Shown here piece by piece: positions 63,821 to 64,000 of a stretch of DNA of 64,000 bases (positions are counted from its first letter, which is position 1; each line of letters opens with the position of its first letter). The notes under the pieces are model-generated. The model was not told the DNA's origin and ran no database searches. It saw only the letters and a list, made by a program, of their open reading frames with translations. This DNA is from Ostreococcus mediterraneus (taxonomy: Eukaryota; Chlorophyta; Mamiellophyceae; Mamiellales; Bathycoccaceae). The stretch covers positions 186,001 through 250,000 of the forward strand of contig WMKK01000008.1 of NCBI GenBank assembly GCA_012295225.1, read 5' to 3'. A program made the translations under genes and the position numbers.

Positions 63821-64000
63821 CTTTGTGTGGATGCGCGCGAATAGTCGTAGTAGGCGTTGTAATAGCGTATAGATAGTGTTGAGCTCGCGAGCTCGCGACG
63901 CGACGGTTTGTTGGCAATCGCCCTCACGCGGGTCGCGATATCACAAAAGTTCTAATCCCTAATACACACACTCACACACCACACGCACAAACGCACATCA

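Noticed and set aside
1-64000. tRNA, rRNA, transposon or virus-like element
   Set aside because: No cloverleaf, rRNA core, reverse transcriptase, integrase, transposase or capsid-like frame was recognised by eye on either strand.
1-64000. Bacterial origin of the sequence
   Set aside because: TRRAP, ARP6, eIF2B-epsilon, SPCS1 and spliced RPS29 are eukaryotic nuclear genes, and no operon structure is seen.

Overview
The window looks like a stretch of nuclear chromosome from a picoplanktonic green alga of the Mamiellophyceae, most like Ostreococcus. The reasons are the compact layout (intergenic gaps mostly 50-300 bases), mostly single-exon genes on both strands, GC-rich codons, and a mix of plant or plastid genes (IspH/HDR, a phosphoglucan water dikinase with a starch-binding domain, a Rubisco-LSMT-like SET protein, a chalcone-isomerase-like protein) with core eukaryotic genes. 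No rRNA, tRNA, transposon, virus-like element or CRISPR array was recognised. I name the lineage from gene content and layout, not from a database match.

Layout: 1-10.8 kb holds a Golgi-type pyruvyltransferase-like protein, a KDM5-like JmjC demethylase carrying two SANT domains, a JmjC/cupin-like protein of unknown function, an alpha/beta hydrolase, a Gemin7-like Sm-fold protein, plastid IspH, a two-WW protein and an mS45/Bot1-like mitoribosomal protein. 10.9-20.1 kb holds XPF nuclease, an LSMT-like SET protein, a secreted PAN-cyclophilin-like protein, a small FLASH-like coiled-coil protein, eIF2B-epsilon and a small SET protein. 20.1-31.7 kb is one uninterrupted 3836-codon TRRAP/Tra1 gene. 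32-42.8 kb holds PI-PLC, an FHA protein, phosphoglucan water dikinase, a D-amino-acid-oxidase-like enzyme, an EamA transporter and a triple-HMG-box protein. 43-56 kb holds DDX10/Dbp4 helicase, DNAJC11, ARP6, a sulfotransferase, a DUF1244-MogA fusion and a Dispatched-like membrane protein. 56.2-64 kb holds a CHI-like protein, RPS29 in three exons, NAA50 in two exons, a YqaJ-type nuclease, Lon protease and SPCS1.

Several genes belong to shared processes: chromatin (KDM5-like, TRRAP, ARP6, HMG-box and SET proteins), RNA and ribosome biogenesis or translation (DDX10, Gemin7-like, FLASH-like, eIF2B-epsilon, RPS29, mS45) and proteostasis or protein maturation (Lon, DNAJC11, NAA50, SPCS1). They are scattered and do not form an operon. 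Many pairs are divergent with under 100 bases between start codons, so shared promoters are likely.

Where a reading frame opened with a non-ATG codon I moved the start to the first in-frame ATG (alpha/beta hydrolase, Gemin7-like, IspH, cyclophilin-like, DAAO-like, Lon, FHA, SPCS1) or inferred an intron (HMG-box gene). The spliced genes share an ACTGAC branch-point sequence 27-44 bases before the acceptor. The points most worth a second look are the DUF1244-MogA fusion, the KDM5-SANT architecture, the orphan JmjC-like enzyme, the Gemin7-like and FLASH-like small proteins, and a long structured inverted repeat upstream of RPS29.
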